From positions 186,001-250,000 of the forward strand of contig NZ_AP024600.1 in the NCBI RefSeq assembly GCF_036322585.1: 64,000 bases of DNA. The letters run 5' to 3'. This DNA comes from Luteolibacter sp. LG18 (GTDB taxonomy: Bacteria; Verrucomicrobiota; Verrucomicrobiia; Verrucomicrobiales; Akkermansiaceae). The notes below the pieces were generated by a model. The model worked only from the letters and a program-made list of their open reading frames with translations, made no database searches and was not told the origin of the DNA. Positions 18,104 through 29,316 of the stretch are shown piece after piece (positions within the stretch are counted from its first letter, which is position 1; every line of letters begins with the position of its first letter). Position numbers and translations under genes: made by a program.

Positions 18104-20152
18104 ATGAAACGCCTGCTTTCCATCCTCCTCTGGATCTTCATCTCGCTCCTCGGCATGACCGCCGTGGGCGTCGCCGCCTTCCAGCGGGGGGAACCGGTCA
18201 ACGCCCTGTGGCTGGTGGTCGCCGGTCTCTGCACGTTCGCCGTTTCCTACCGCTTCTACTCCGCGTGGCTGTGCGCGAAGGTGCTCACGATCGATGACCG
18301 CCGCGCTCCGGCCGCGGTGACCTGCGCGGATGGCAAGGACTTCGTCCCGACCTCGAAGTGGGTCGTCTTCGGCCACCACTTCGCCGCCATCGCGGGTCCG
18401 GGACCGCTGGTGGGGCCGGTGCTCGCCGCCCAGTTCGGCTACCTGCCGGGCGTGCTGTGGATCCTCATCGGTGCCACCCTCGGCGGCGGAGTCCATGACG
18501 CGGTGATCCTCTTCGCCTCGATGCGCCGGAACGGCAAATCGCTGGGCCAGATGCTGAAGGAGGAAATGAACCCGGTCATCGGCTTCATCTCGATGATCAG
18601 TCTGCTGGCAATCATGACCATCCTCCTCGCCGTGCTCGGCCTGGTGGTGGTGAAAGCCCTCGCCGAAAGCCCGTGGGGCCTCTTCACCATCGCCGCCACG
18701 ATCCCGCTGGCGTTCATCATGGGGATCGCGATCAAGAGCGGCAAGGTGGGCGTGACGCCCGCCACCATCTTCGGCGTGATCGGCCTGCTGGCCGCGGTGG
18801 TCGGCGGCAAGTATCTGCCGGAATCCTGGAACCACGCGCTGACGCTTGATTCCAAGACGCTCGCCTGGGTGATCATGATCTATGGCTTCGCCGCCTCGGT
18901 GCTGCCGGTGTGGATGCTGCTCGCGCCGCGCGATTACCTCAGCACCTTCCTCAAGCTCGGTGCGGTGGGCGTGCTGGCGGTCTTCATCGTGGTCCTCGCC
19001 CCACCGCTGCACATGCCGGCGATCACCCCCTTCGTCCACGGCGGCGGTTTCATCGTGCCGGGCCCGGTGTTCCCCTTCGTCTGCATCACCATCGCCTGCG
19101 GCGCGATCAGCGGCTTCCACGCCCTCATTTCCTCCGGCACCACGCCGAAGCTGCTGTGCCGCGAGAAAGACATCCGCCTCGTCGGCTACGGCGCGATGGT
19201 GACGGAGATGCTGGTTTCGCTGATGGCGATCATCGCCGCCTGCGCGCTCGCGCCGGGCCAGTACTTCGCGATCAACTCGCCGGTGAACCCGAACGACAAC
19301 GTCGCGGTGGCCGCCCAGATCGCGAAGATCAATTCCTACGGCCCCGAGTATGCGGTGACCCTGCCGGAAATGCAGCAGCTCGCCAAGGATCTCGGCGAAC
19401 CGCACATCATCGGCAAGACCGGCGGCGCCCCGACCTTCGCCGTCGGCATGGCCCACATGTTCGCCAAGGTGATCCCCGGCAATACCGCGCTCTCGCTGTG
19501 GTATCACTTCGCCATCATGTTCGAGGCGCTGTTCATCCTGACCACGCTGGATGCGGGCACACGGGTGGGGCGTTTCATTCTCCAGGACCTGCTCGGGCAG
19601 GTCGTGCCCAAGCTGAAGGACACCGGCTCGTGGATCGGCAACGTCACCGCCACCGGCCTGCTGGTGGCCGCCTGGGGATTCTTCCTTTATCAAGGAGCAA
19701 AAGAACCGGAAGGAATCGCGAAAAGCCTGTGGCCGATCTTCGGCATCTCGAACCAGCTCTTGGCCGTGATCGCCTTCTGCTTCGGCACCACCCTGCTGAT
19801 CAAGATGGGCAAGGCCCGCTACTGCCTGGTCACCGCCGTGCCACTGGTGTTCCTCACTGCCGTCACCTTCACTGCGGGCTACCTCAAGATCTGGGACCCT
19901 AACTCGGCGGGCTTTCTGCCAGCCATCGCCAAGCAGCAAAAACTCATCGAGAGTGGCATCCAAGGCAAAGCACTCGAAGCCGCCCAGACCTCGCTGTTCA
20001 ACGCCCGCATCGATGTGGCCGTAACCGCGATGTTCCTGCTGTTCGTCGCCGTCATCGTGCTTGGCACAGCCCGCGAATGCTGGCTGCTGCTGCGGAAGCG
20101 CAAGCAGGCCGTGCTCCAGGAAAGCACCTACGTGGCGCTGACCGAAGGCTGA
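18104..20152 (+). CDS. cstA: CstA-family carbon starvation transporter
   Basis: The 682-residue multi-spanning inner-membrane protein (about 16-18 hydrophobic segments) matches CstA, implicated in uptake of peptides or pyruvate when carbon runs out. Characteristic blocks are YRFYSAWLCAKVL, GHHFAAIAGPGPLVGPVLA, GATLGGGVHDAVILFAS and GFHALISSGTTPKLL. The ATG at 18104 (MKRLLSILLW) is chosen because the longer frame upstream overlaps coaD and lacks similarity. Its TGA is directly adjacent to the TCA of the convergent gene (TGATCA at 20150-20155), so the two genes have no spacer at all. Confidence 0.95.
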   Translation: MKRLLSILLWIFISLLGMTAVGVAAFQRGEPVNALWLVVAGLCTFAVSYRFYSAWLCAKVLTIDDRRAPAAVTCADGKDFVPTSKWVVFGHHFAAIAGPGPLVGPVLAAQFGYLPGVLWILIGATLGGGVHDAVILFASMRRNGKSLGQMLKEEMNPVIGFISMISLLAIMTILLAVLGLVVVKALAESPWGLFTIAATIPLAFIMGIAIKSGKVGVTPATIFGVIGLLAAVVGGKYLPESWNHALTLDSKTLAWVIMIYGFAASVLPVWMLLAPRDYLSTFLKLGAVGVLAVFIVVLAPPLHMPAITPFVHGGGFIVPGPVFPFVCITIACGAISGFHALISSGTTPKLLCREKDIRLVGYGAMVTEMLVSLMAIIAACALAPGQYFAINSPVNPNDNVAVAAQIAKINSYGPEYAVTLPEMQQLAKDLGEPHIIGKTGGAPTFAVGMAHMFAKVIPGNTALSLWYHFAIMFEALFILTTLDAGTRVGRFILQDLLGQVVPKLKDTGSWIGNVTATGLLVAAWGFFLYQGAKEPEGIAKSLWPIFGISNQLLAVIAFCFGTTLLIKMGKARYCLVTAVPLVFLTAVTFTAGYLKIWDPNSAGFLPAIAKQQKLIESGIQGKALEAAQTSLFNARIDVAVTAMFLLFVAVIVLGTARECWLLLRKRKQAVLQESTYVALTEG

Positions 20153-20827
20153 TCACCGGTAGCCGGACTGGACCCACGTCAGCGCGTACGCCAGTCCCAT
20201 GCCGAGGCGTTGCGACACCAGATAGTAGTCGTAGCCGTTCTCGTCCGCGCTGCCCGCCGCCAACCCCTTCAGCAACTGCTCCGATTGCCGGAGCTGCCGG
20301 ATCGTCAGCTTCGGCACCTGGTGGGGAGCGGCAGCCTTCTCCAAGACGGCACAGGCCGATCCAATGGATTCCGCCAACCGCGTGAACTCCTTCCGGGTTT
20401 CGTCCTTCAACTGGATCTTCATCGTCTCGGATGGCGACGACCACGGCTGGGGAATCTGCGACTGTCTCTCCTGTCGATAACCGGGCAGTATGCCATTGAA
20501 ATCCGCCACCACCCGGCCGAGCAAATCGAAAGCCGGTTGATAACGCGCGTCCGTTCCCGCGGTCCGGAACATCTCGGAAATCGAAGGCGTGCGAATCTCC
20601 GTGCCGGACGGAACGGCCGTGGCTTTCAGATGGTTGAAGCGCAACAGTAGATCGAGCATGGCCGCGTCGCCGTAGGCCTCACGGGCCATCTCCTCGAGGA
20701 TCATCCCGGATTTGAACGTCACCGCCGCCTTGGACGGCCGCGGTTCCGGCTTGGGAACGGATTCCTGCCCTTGCGCGAAAACCGCCGCCCCGGAAACCCA
20801 AACCGCAGTCACCATCCATCGCATCAT
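20153..20827 (-). CDS. secreted LysM-like protein of unknown function
   Basis: The 224-residue product has a short signal peptide (MMRWMVTAVWVSGAAVFAQG). A segment at about 37-85 (MILEEMAREAYGDAAMLDLL, then FNHL and PSGTEIRTP) reads like a degenerate LysM module: a helix with AREAYGD, an N-rich turn, then PSGTEIRTP, as in peptidoglycan-binding proteins. The rest is helical (LTIRQLRQSEQLLKGLAAGS). It is probably periplasmic. The gene stands alone; upstream lies a 98-base stretch and then the inverted-repeat element at 20926. Confidence 0.65.
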   Translation of the reverse strand: MMRWMVTAVWVSGAAVFAQGQESVPKPEPRPSKAAVTFKSGMILEEMAREAYGDAAMLDLLLRFNHLKATAVPSGTEIRTPSISEMFRTAGTDARYQPAFDLLGRVVADFNGILPGYRQERQSQIPQPWSSPSETMKIQLKDETRKEFTRLAESIGSACAVLEKAAAPHQVPKLTIRQLRQSEQLLKGLAAGSADENGYDYYLVSQRLGMGLAYALTWVQSGYR

Positions 20828-20925
20828 CCTCGTCTCCTACCAACGCCTTCATCGCCTGACGAGAACGGAAGCACACGATCCATGTGGGTATCCATATCGA
20901 ATGGGCGGCTTACAGATGAACAGCC

Positions 20926-21207
20926 AGCCCCGCCAGGGGCGACGTATCCTAGCCGGTGGCGCAAGCCACCGGGCCCGGAACGAAGGGAAGATCAAGTCCC
21001 GGAGGGACGACGCAACGGAGGCTCCCGATGGTTATGCAGGAAAAGCCTCCGCCGTTCAGGCCATCAGCGTTGCCTCGATCTCGAAACGAATGGAATTGTT
21101 CGCGTGGGAGAACCCGGGCAGCGTCGTCCCTACGGGACTTGATTTCATCCCCTCTGTCCACCGGTGGCTCGCGCCACCGGCTAGGATACGTCGCCCCTAA
21201 CGGGGCT
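20926..21207. mobile_element. MITE-like nested inverted-repeat element
   Basis: The 428-base gap 20828-21255 is mostly this element. Outer arms of 47 bases (20926-20972 and 21161-21207) are reverse complements at 44 of 47 positions, each containing GGGGCGACGTATCCTAGCCG and an inner GGTGGC...GCCACC hairpin. A second pair (20991-21013 and 21121-21143, AAGTCCC...GGGACGACGC) matches at 22 of 23. The 107-base centre has no open frame worth calling. The near-identity of the arms points to recent formation or gene-conversion. There is no transposase, so if mobile it needs one in trans. The flanks 20828-20925 and 21208-21255 show nothing recognisable. Confidence 0.65.
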
Positions 21208-21255
21208 TGAAACCAGAACGGGGATGCAGGTCATGATTGCGGAGACCGCCCCCAT

Positions 21256-23292
<2,037 letters not shown>

Positions 23293-23461
23293 GTGTCCCC
23301 GCCACGATGCCGCATGCCCCGGGGCGATCAAGCGCCGAGACGCCCCGCCCCGACCACGATGCGCCTTGCCTACCCGCGGCCCGGTGTAGTTTAACGGACA
23401 AACCCGAAGGCGGAAAACCCCAAGATTCTCCAGACCCGGCAAGAATCCGCCCGACCCACCG

Positions 23462-24637
23462 TTGAAAGCCCCCGTGATCGCCCCCGCCCAACCTGCACCC
23501 GCCAAACGGGTCTTGTTTGTCACCGACTTCTACCAGGAAGAGGTCCTCGACGGCATCGTGGACCACGCCGGTCCGGCGGGCTGGGAGCTGATCGCGAACA
23601 TGCGCTTCCACGGCATGTTTCCCGGGGAAACGGAGGCCGACGGCATCCTCGCCGTGGCCATCGGGAACCGGGTCCGTGAATGGCTCCAGGACTGGGAAGG
23701 CACGCCAGTGGTCAACATCGGCTCTCCCTACGCCGGGTTGGCCGGCCCCTCGGTGGACACAGACTACATCGAGGCCGCCCGCACCGGGGCACGCCACCTC
23801 ATGGAACTGGGCCACACCAGCTTCGCCTTCTATTCGCTCACCGATTTCTACGAATCCCAGCGGATGTTCGATGCCTACGAAGCCGAACTGGCCAAGGCCA
23901 ACCTCCGCGCGGCCCACGTGAACTTCGCCGCCATCCACGGCCCCCGGGCCATCGACATCCCGCGCGAGGAACGCCTGCGCTGGCTGGCCGGGCGGCTTTC
24001 CGCCCTCAAAAAACCGCTGGCCATCATGAGCGACGACGACCGCCGCAGCCTGGAACTGGTCGCCGCCTGCGACATCGCCGGGCTGCGGGTGCCGGAGGAC
24101 GTCGCCATCCTCGGCTGCGAGAACCGTTCGGTGGAATGCCGCATGTCCCCCGTCCCGCTGTCCTCCGTGGACATGAACTGGCGCGGCGTGGGACGCGAGG
24201 CCGCCGTCATGCTGGAGGCGATGATGGCCGGGGAATCCCCCGCCACCCCGCACCTGCGGATGCCCACCCGCGGCGTGGTCGCACGGGCTTCCACCGCCAC
24301 TTTCGTGACCGAGTCCGCCGGCATCACCCGGGCGATCCTCCACATCCGCGAGAACTATCCGCAGCCGATCAAGATGACCGATCTGGCGCGGATGGCGGGC
24401 ATGGCCGAGCGCCAGTTCCGCATCGACTTCAAACGCCTGGTGGGGCGCAGCCCGCGCTCGGAGATCCAGCGCGCCCGGCTGGCCCGGGCATGCAGCCTTC
24501 TCCGCGACACCGATCTCAAGCTCGATGCCATCGCCATGGAAAGCGGCCTCGGCACCGCGCAGAAGCTCTGCGAGATCTTCGCCGAGATCCACAACGTGAC
24601 CCCGGTGGGCTGGCGGCAGCAGGCCCGGAACGTTTGA
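23462..24637 (+). CDS. AraC-family regulator with LacI-type sensor half (XylR-like)
   Basis: The 391-residue protein joins a periplasmic-binding-protein-like sensor (about 15-275: RVLFVTDFYQEEVLDGI, DGILAVAIGNR, HLMELGHTSFAFYS, VPEDVAILGCENR) to a C-terminal AraC helix-turn-helix pair (about 290-388: AILHIRENYPQPIKMTDLAR and MAERQFRIDFKRLVGRSP). This is the XylR layout common in Planctomycetes and Verrucomicrobia, where it senses a sugar and controls carbohydrate genes. The start is a TTG at 23462 or a GTG at 23474; no Shine-Dalgarno sequence is obvious. It is convergent with the beta-strand-repeat protein and shares a terminator with it. The target is unknown. Confidence 0.9.
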   Translation: MKAPVIAPAQPAPAKRVLFVTDFYQEEVLDGIVDHAGPAGWELIANMRFHGMFPGETEADGILAVAIGNRVREWLQDWEGTPVVNIGSPYAGLAGPSVDTDYIEAARTGARHLMELGHTSFAFYSLTDFYESQRMFDAYEAELAKANLRAAHVNFAAIHGPRAIDIPREERLRWLAGRLSALKKPLAIMSDDDRRSLELVAACDIAGLRVPEDVAILGCENRSVECRMSPVPLSSVDMNWRGVGREAAVMLEAMMAGESPATPHLRMPTRGVVARASTATFVTESAGITRAILHIRENYPQPIKMTDLARMAGMAERQFRIDFKRLVGRSPRSEIQRARLARACSLLRDTDLKLDAIAMESGLGTAQKLCEIFAEIHNVTPVGWRQQARNV

Positions 24638-24646
24638 AAAGAAAAA

Positions 24647-24678
24647 CCCGTGGCCGGAGCGCATCCTCCAGCCACGGG
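24647..24678. terminator. bidirectional terminator between regulator and beta-repeat gene
   Basis: CCCGTGGC pairs with GCCACGGG. On the minus strand the stem is followed by TTTTTCTTTTC, which makes it a strong terminator for the gene ending at 24690; on the plus strand it lies 10 bases after the regulator stop. Confidence 0.85.
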
Positions 24679-24689
24679 CCGCGGTCCAC

Positions 24690-27600
24690 TCAGGGCACCG
24701 TCAGTTTCAGGCGCGCAAACAAGCCCGATGAGGGCGCCAGAGAACGGGGTAGGGTCACCGTCACCACCGCGGGCGAGGTGCTGTTGTTCGTCGAGACACT
24801 GACTCCATTCGTGCCATCGACGGCGGCCGTCCAGGTGACCAAATCCGAGCTATACTGGACACCCGGCTGGTAGCCGCTGGAGTCGGCGGAAAGGAGGAAG
24901 GTGAACACCACGGTCGTCGGGTTGACCACGCTTGTCGGCAGCAGGGCACGATCGCCGGACACCGACGGGTTTCCTCCGATCACAAACTCGATGCCGTTCG
25001 AGATACCGTCGTGGTCGTCATCCGCATCGGCCGCGCCCACGCCATGAGCCAAGGCCCAGGTCGCATAGGCTCCGGAAGCGGCCACCATCAGGCGTCCGGA
25101 ACCGGCGAAATGCGCGTCATCGATGAAGGTCGCGCCGGACCCGGTGGCCCCGTAGGTTCCCGGGGCCTTGGTCACGCCATCGATCACCAGCGAGCCGACG
25201 GTATCGGTCTGGCCGTGGGTCAGGCCCAGTTTCGCAGCGGCGGCGATCGTCACCACCGAGCTGTTGTCCAAGGTGGCCTCCCCCAGGGAGAGGGTGCCAT
25301 CGCTGACGGTGGTGTTGCCCGTGTAGGACGGATGGGCCACGGTCGCGGTGTTCGCGCCGGTCTTGGTCAACGATGCGGTGCCGGTCACGGAGCCCGTGAC
25401 CACCAGGGCCTGGTTGGCCGCCTCGAAGGTGACCTCTCCAGCCAAGGAGATCGCGCCGGTCCACGTGCCGACACCGCCGTTGTTTTCCACGTACAAAGTA
25501 CCTCCCGATTCGATCGTCACCGGTGTGGCGATCGTGCGCGTGCCATAGGTGCCGAGGCGGGCGCCGTTTCTCACCAGCACATCGCCGGTGAGCCCGCCGA
25601 GGGAGTTGTCGGTGCTCTCCGCCCACACGCGGCCGCTCGCCACCACGTAGTGGATCGGGGTGCTGGAGGCATCACCACGCACGCCAATGCCTTGGTTCGC
25701 ATTGAGGGTGAGCGTATGGTTGTTGCCGACGATGGTACCGACGTTGCCGGGGTTCGCCGTATTGTGGCCGATGTCGAAACGCCCCGTGTTCGCATTCAAC
25801 GAAGCATCCGCGGAGAGGATGAGCGACCGGACCCCGGCACCCTCATTGATCGCGCCGCCGCTGTTCGCCAGCGCCCCCAGGCCATCCACGCCGGCACCGG
25901 CGATGGTGTAATCCGCCCGGTGCCCGACCCCACCGGGCGACTGCCCGTTGAAATCCACCGCCCCCCCGGCGGCCACCACGACCCCGGAGGTGAACCCGAA
26001 GGCCTCCGCGTTCAACAGCTTGATGGTGCCCGCGCCCACATACACCTGGCCGGTGTAGGTGCTGTTCTGTCCCCCGAAGTTCACGGTGCCGGTGCCGATC
26101 TTCGTCACGCCGGTGGTGCCGATGATGCCGTTGCCGAAACCGTTCAGGGTGTAGGTCGTGGTGGTGTTGTTGAAGGTGACCGAGCTCGGCTGGAGCAGAC
26201 CCACCAGCGCGACGGTGTTCACGGTGGAGGTGTCGTTGAACTGCACGTCATCGCCGTGCAGGAAAACGGACCCGCCGAACATCGACTGCCAGTTCAGACC
26301 GGCGTTCACGTCCCAGTTCCCGGAAGCCGCACCGGTCCACACCAACGGCAGACCGCTGCCGGACACATTCACCGCGACGACTCCTGGAGTGGAGGTGTCG
26401 AGCGACACGCTCTTGCGGTAGATGGAGGTGTCGATGCTGACATTGCCCGCACCGGTCAGGCTGCCGGTGTAATTGACGAGCGTGGTGGTGCCATCCGCCG
26501 GGAGGGACGCCAAGGTGATCTTGCTGGTCCCCCCGAAACTGAGGTTCCCGCCCACGGCCAAGGCGGCCGCCGGGTTCAACGCCAGGGTCGCCCCGGCGGT
26601 ATCCCCCACCGCCAGGTTGCCCTGGATGGTTCCCGTCGCACCAAGGGTCAGCCCGTCGCTGGCATGCGCGCTGCCGCCAAGCGTGGTGTTCAGGTTCAAC
26701 CGACCGCGGGTCAGGTTGATCGTGCCAGTGTAGGCCGAGGCGTTTCCGGTGACATTGAGCGTGCCCGTCAGGTCGATGGTGGTGGCGGGAATGCCCACCT
26801 CCAGGTTCGCCGTGCCGGACAGCGGACCACTGATCGTGCCGGTCATGCCGCCATTCAGAGCGATGCGGGACGCACCGGTCAGGGTCACTCCGCCGCTGAG
26901 GATGGCGTTGTTCTCGAAACGGATCGCGCCGCGCTGCTCGGTGCCCTCCGCCCAGCCGTTGCCCTGGATCTGGACGGCATTCGGAAAGGTGCCTGCCACG
27001 GCGAAATCGAGCTGCGAGTTCGTCCCCAGCACCCGGGCCACGCCGGTGCCGAGGGCTCCGGTGTTGCTCAGCGCCAGGCGGCCGTTGTTGACCCAAGTGC
27101 CGCCGGTATAGGTGTGGCCCACGGAAAAGCGCATCGGGTCCGGGCCGGTCTTGATCACCTTCAGCGGCGTGGAACCGTCGTAGTCCTTGATGACCACGTT
27201 GTTCACCTGGTAGTCCGTGCCGCCGCCGTTCGCCACGATCGAAAGCGTGCCGGACGAGGACGTGACGAAACCGCTCCCGGTGCCCACTTTCATCCAGTGG
27301 CTGTTGTTGTGGAACATCAGGCCGCCGAGGGCGAGGTTGAGGGTCACCCCGTTGCTGATGAGGAAATCCCGGCTCGTCTCGATGTTCCCGATCGACTGGT
27401 TGCTGGCCAACGTGGTGGCCGCGACGTTGTCGTAGTAGGTCGAGGTGGCCGTCGCCGTGCCGAGGTTCGCGGGCCCGAGCACCTTTTCGGCATTCGGAAT
27501 CTCCAGCACCTGCGTCCCGTTGTATTTCAAGAAGCTCCAGCGGGTGTGCGCCCACCCCGGCAGCGGTCCGGTGGTGGGCGTGGCGCCATTGATCGTCTGG

Positions 27601-27779
27601 AGAGCGATCGCGGCGTTGGTGTTGTTCGAATCGAACCACACGCTGTCGCCCGCCGCCACCGCGATGTTGGTGGTGGTGGCGTTGACGGTAGTTTCAGCCG
27701 CTGTGGATAGCCCCGGCAACAGGGCAAGCGAGGACGCCGTCCGTAAAAGGGAGGCGCGGAGGGATGTTGGGATTTTCAT
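24690..27779 (-). CDS. secreted autotransporter-associated beta-strand repeat protein
   Basis: The 1029-residue product has a signal peptide (MKIPTSLRASLLRTASSLAL, then LPGLSTAAE) and a long Gly/Thr/Asn/Val-rich body with PATR-type repeats (TYTGQVYVGAGTIKLLNAEA, SYTGNTTVSDGTLSLGEATL, KTGANTATVA), predicted to form a right-handed beta helix. Near the middle is LVWTGAASGNWDVNAGLNW, a W-G-N-W strand module also seen in the giant protein at 48080. The C-terminus has a calcium-loop-like DADDDHDGISNGIEF and a beta domain with YSSDLVTWTAA, standard for secreted Verrucomicrobia proteins. I see no autotransporter barrel and no PEP-CTERM anchor, so the export route is unclear. It stands alone, next to an AraC/XylR-like regulator. 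Confidence 0.88.
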   Translation of the reverse strand: MKIPTSLRASLLRTASSLALLPGLSTAAETTVNATTTNIAVAAGDSVWFDSNNTNAAIALQTINGATPTTGPLPGWAHTRWSFLKYNGTQVLEIPNAEKVLGPANLGTATATSTYYDNVAATTLASNQSIGNIETSRDFLISNGVTLNLALGGLMFHNNSHWMKVGTGSGFVTSSSGTLSIVANGGGTDYQVNNVVIKDYDGSTPLKVIKTGPDPMRFSVGHTYTGGTWVNNGRLALSNTGALGTGVARVLGTNSQLDFAVAGTFPNAVQIQGNGWAEGTEQRGAIRFENNAILSGGVTLTGASRIALNGGMTGTISGPLSGTANLEVGIPATTIDLTGTLNVTGNASAYTGTINLTRGRLNLNTTLGGSAHASDGLTLGATGTIQGNLAVGDTAGATLALNPAAALAVGGNLSFGGTSKITLASLPADGTTTLVNYTGSLTGAGNVSIDTSIYRKSVSLDTSTPGVVAVNVSGSGLPLVWTGAASGNWDVNAGLNWQSMFGGSVFLHGDDVQFNDTSTVNTVALVGLLQPSSVTFNNTTTTYTLNGFGNGIIGTTGVTKIGTGTVNFGGQNSTYTGQVYVGAGTIKLLNAEAFGFTSGVVVAAGGAVDFNGQSPGGVGHRADYTIAGAGVDGLGALANSGGAINEGAGVRSLILSADASLNANTGRFDIGHNTANPGNVGTIVGNNHTLTLNANQGIGVRGDASSTPIHYVVASGRVWAESTDNSLGGLTGDVLVRNGARLGTYGTRTIATPVTIESGGTLYVENNGGVGTWTGAISLAGEVTFEAANQALVVTGSVTGTASLTKTGANTATVAHPSYTGNTTVSDGTLSLGEATLDNSSVVTIAAAAKLGLTHGQTDTVGSLVIDGVTKAPGTYGATGSGATFIDDAHFAGSGRLMVAASGAYATWALAHGVGAADADDDHDGISNGIEFVIGGNPSVSGDRALLPTSVVNPTTVVFTFLLSADSSGYQPGVQYSSDLVTWTAAVDGTNGVSVSTNNSTSPAVVTVTLPRSLAPSSGLFARLKLTVP

Positions 27780-28129
27780 GGGTACGTGCGATGAACGACT
27801 CCCATCCGTTGATCGTCAGGGGCAGGGGAAACGCGGGTCGTTTTGCCGCCAAGGCGGCCGTCGAAGCGGCTCCCGATCAGCCACCATCTCCGTTGCCACG
27901 AATCCATCCCTCCTGCCTCACCGGCCCGGAACCGGGCATGCACGCCCGCCGGACCGAATTTCACAACGATCTACAAATGAAAGTCTCTGGCACCTTAGCG
28001 GGATTGCCCGTCACGGGAAGGGACCGGGATTCCCCTTTTCGGATGAAAATCTTTCCCTTTTTGACGAAGCCGCCCGCGCCCGCGGCAAAACACGCTTGAA
28101 CCGCCGCGGCACGGGTGAGATGGACCGGC
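27780..28129. other. 350-base divergent intergenic region
   Basis: This separates the start of the beta-strand-repeat gene (minus) from rlmN (plus) and must hold both promoters. A perfect hairpin GCCCGGAACCGGGC lies at 27924-27937. The part from 27950 to 28060 is richer in A and T (ATGAAAATCTTTCCCTTTTT). An in-frame GTG at 28115 could extend RlmN by five residues. I see no gene. Confidence 0.5.
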
Positions 28130-29209
28130 ATGAGCGCGCCCGCCCCACAATCCCTCCACGACCTCGGGTTCTCCGGGATCGAGCGGGTCTTGGAGGAGCA
28201 CGGCGTGTTGCCCCACCACGCCAAGGCGCTGTGGAAGGCCCTGCAACGCGAGGGCGAGCTCGACCTGCTGTCCCGCGACTTCTCCCCGCCGCTCAAGCGC
28301 TGGATCGAAGACCACGTGGGCGAAGGGAAAACCTTCTTCCTCGATGCCCCGGAGGTAACCGAGGAGATCCGCAGCAGCGACGGGCTGACCCGCAAGTTCC
28401 TCCTGAAACTCCGCGACGGCCAGACGATCGAAACCGTGCTCATGGGCTACGATGGCCGCCACACCGTCTGCGTGAGCACCCAGGCCGGCTGCGCGATGGG
28501 CTGCGTGTTCTGCGCCACCGGCCAAATGGGTTTCGTCCGCCACCTCCGCCCCGGCGAGATCGTGGCCCAGGTCCTCCACGTCCGCCGCGTGCTCGCCGCC
28601 GACATGCCGGACCGCAAGCTCCGCAACATGGTGATGATGGGCATGGGCGAGCCGCTTCACAATTACGACTCGGTGATGCAGGCGCTGGACATCATTTCCA
28701 ATGTCCGCGGCATCAGCCTGGGCCCCAGCAAGATCTCCGTCAGCACCGTGGGCGTGATCCCGAACATCCTCCGCCTCGCGGAAGAAGGCCGCCCCTACAA
28801 CCTCGCGGTGAGCCTCCATGGCGCCACCGAGGAACAACGCTCCGCGCTCATTCCGGTGAGCAAGAAATGGAACCTCGCCGACCTGGTGGATGCCTGTCGG
28901 CAATATGGCACCATCACCGGCCGCCGGATCTTCTTCGGCTGGACCCTCATCGCCGGGAAGAACGACACCGAGGAGCAGGCACACCAGCTCGCCGAGCTGC
29001 TCAAGGGCATCGACGCCCACGTGAATCTCATCCCGCTCAACCCCACCCAGGGCTACGAGGGCGCGGCCAGCGCGAACAAGGCGGGTATCGCCTTCCAACG
29101 CATCCTCCGCCAGGCCGGGTTCCCCTGCACCTTCCGCCAGCGCCGCGGCATCGACGTCGCCGCCGGCTGCGGCCAGTTGAAAGCGGAGAAGAAGCGGGTG
29201 GCGAAGTAG
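28130..29209 (+). CDS. rlmN: dual-specificity RNA methyltransferase RlmN
   Basis: The 359-residue radical SAM enzyme methylates C2 of A2503 in 23S rRNA (and A37 in some tRNAs). The iron-sulfur cysteines are in QAGCAMGCVFCATG (C121, C125, C128), preceded by the N-terminal helical domain. The methyl-carrying cysteine is near the C-terminus in GIDVAAGCGQL. Other family blocks are MMGMGEPLHNYD, SVSTVGVIP and LNPTQGYEG. Start ATG at 28130; a GTG at 28115 is also in frame. Its TAG stop is formed by the first bases (GAAGTAG) of the inverted-repeat element that follows. Confidence 0.95.
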   Translation: MSAPAPQSLHDLGFSGIERVLEEHGVLPHHAKALWKALQREGELDLLSRDFSPPLKRWIEDHVGEGKTFFLDAPEVTEEIRSSDGLTRKFLLKLRDGQTIETVLMGYDGRHTVCVSTQAGCAMGCVFCATGQMGFVRHLRPGEIVAQVLHVRRVLAADMPDRKLRNMVMMGMGEPLHNYDSVMQALDIISNVRGISLGPSKISVSTVGVIPNILRLAEEGRPYNLAVSLHGATEEQRSALIPVSKKWNLADLVDACRQYGTITGRRIFFGWTLIAGKNDTEEQAHQLAELLKGIDAHVNLIPLNPTQGYEGAASANKAGIAFQRILRQAGFPCTFRQRRGIDVAAGCGQLKAEKKRVAK

Positions 29210-29316
29210 AACAAGTTTTCAACTTGTTCATCGGGGCAGCGGACATTCCCGCATCATTCGGACTTCCCCCGATAATCCGCCTCACCCACACGCAAGTTGG
29301 AAACTTACGCTACTTC
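29203..29316. repeat. inverted-repeat element bridging two convergent stop codons (copy 2)
   Basis: The arms 29203-29226 and 29293-29316 are reverse complements at 20 of 24 positions and match the arms at 3036-3302 (GAAGTAG, AAGTTT, CAACTTG). The left arm contains the rlmN TAG stop; the right arm ends at the base next to the TGA of the LytTR gene. The 66-base interior differs from that of copy 1, so only the arms are conserved. Confidence 0.7.

Noticed and set aside
23379..23445. tRNA-like stretch: GTAGTTTAACGG resembles a D-arm, with near-complementary ends GCCCGGT and ACCCGGC.
   Set aside because: No T-arm with GGTTCGA..., no paired anticodon stem, and the end pairing has a mismatch; judged chance.
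25011..27710. Long open frame on the plus strand (899 codons) opposite the beta-strand-repeat gene.
   Set aside because: Arg/Gly/Ala-rich product with no motifs, a shadow of the high-GC repeat gene on the other strand.
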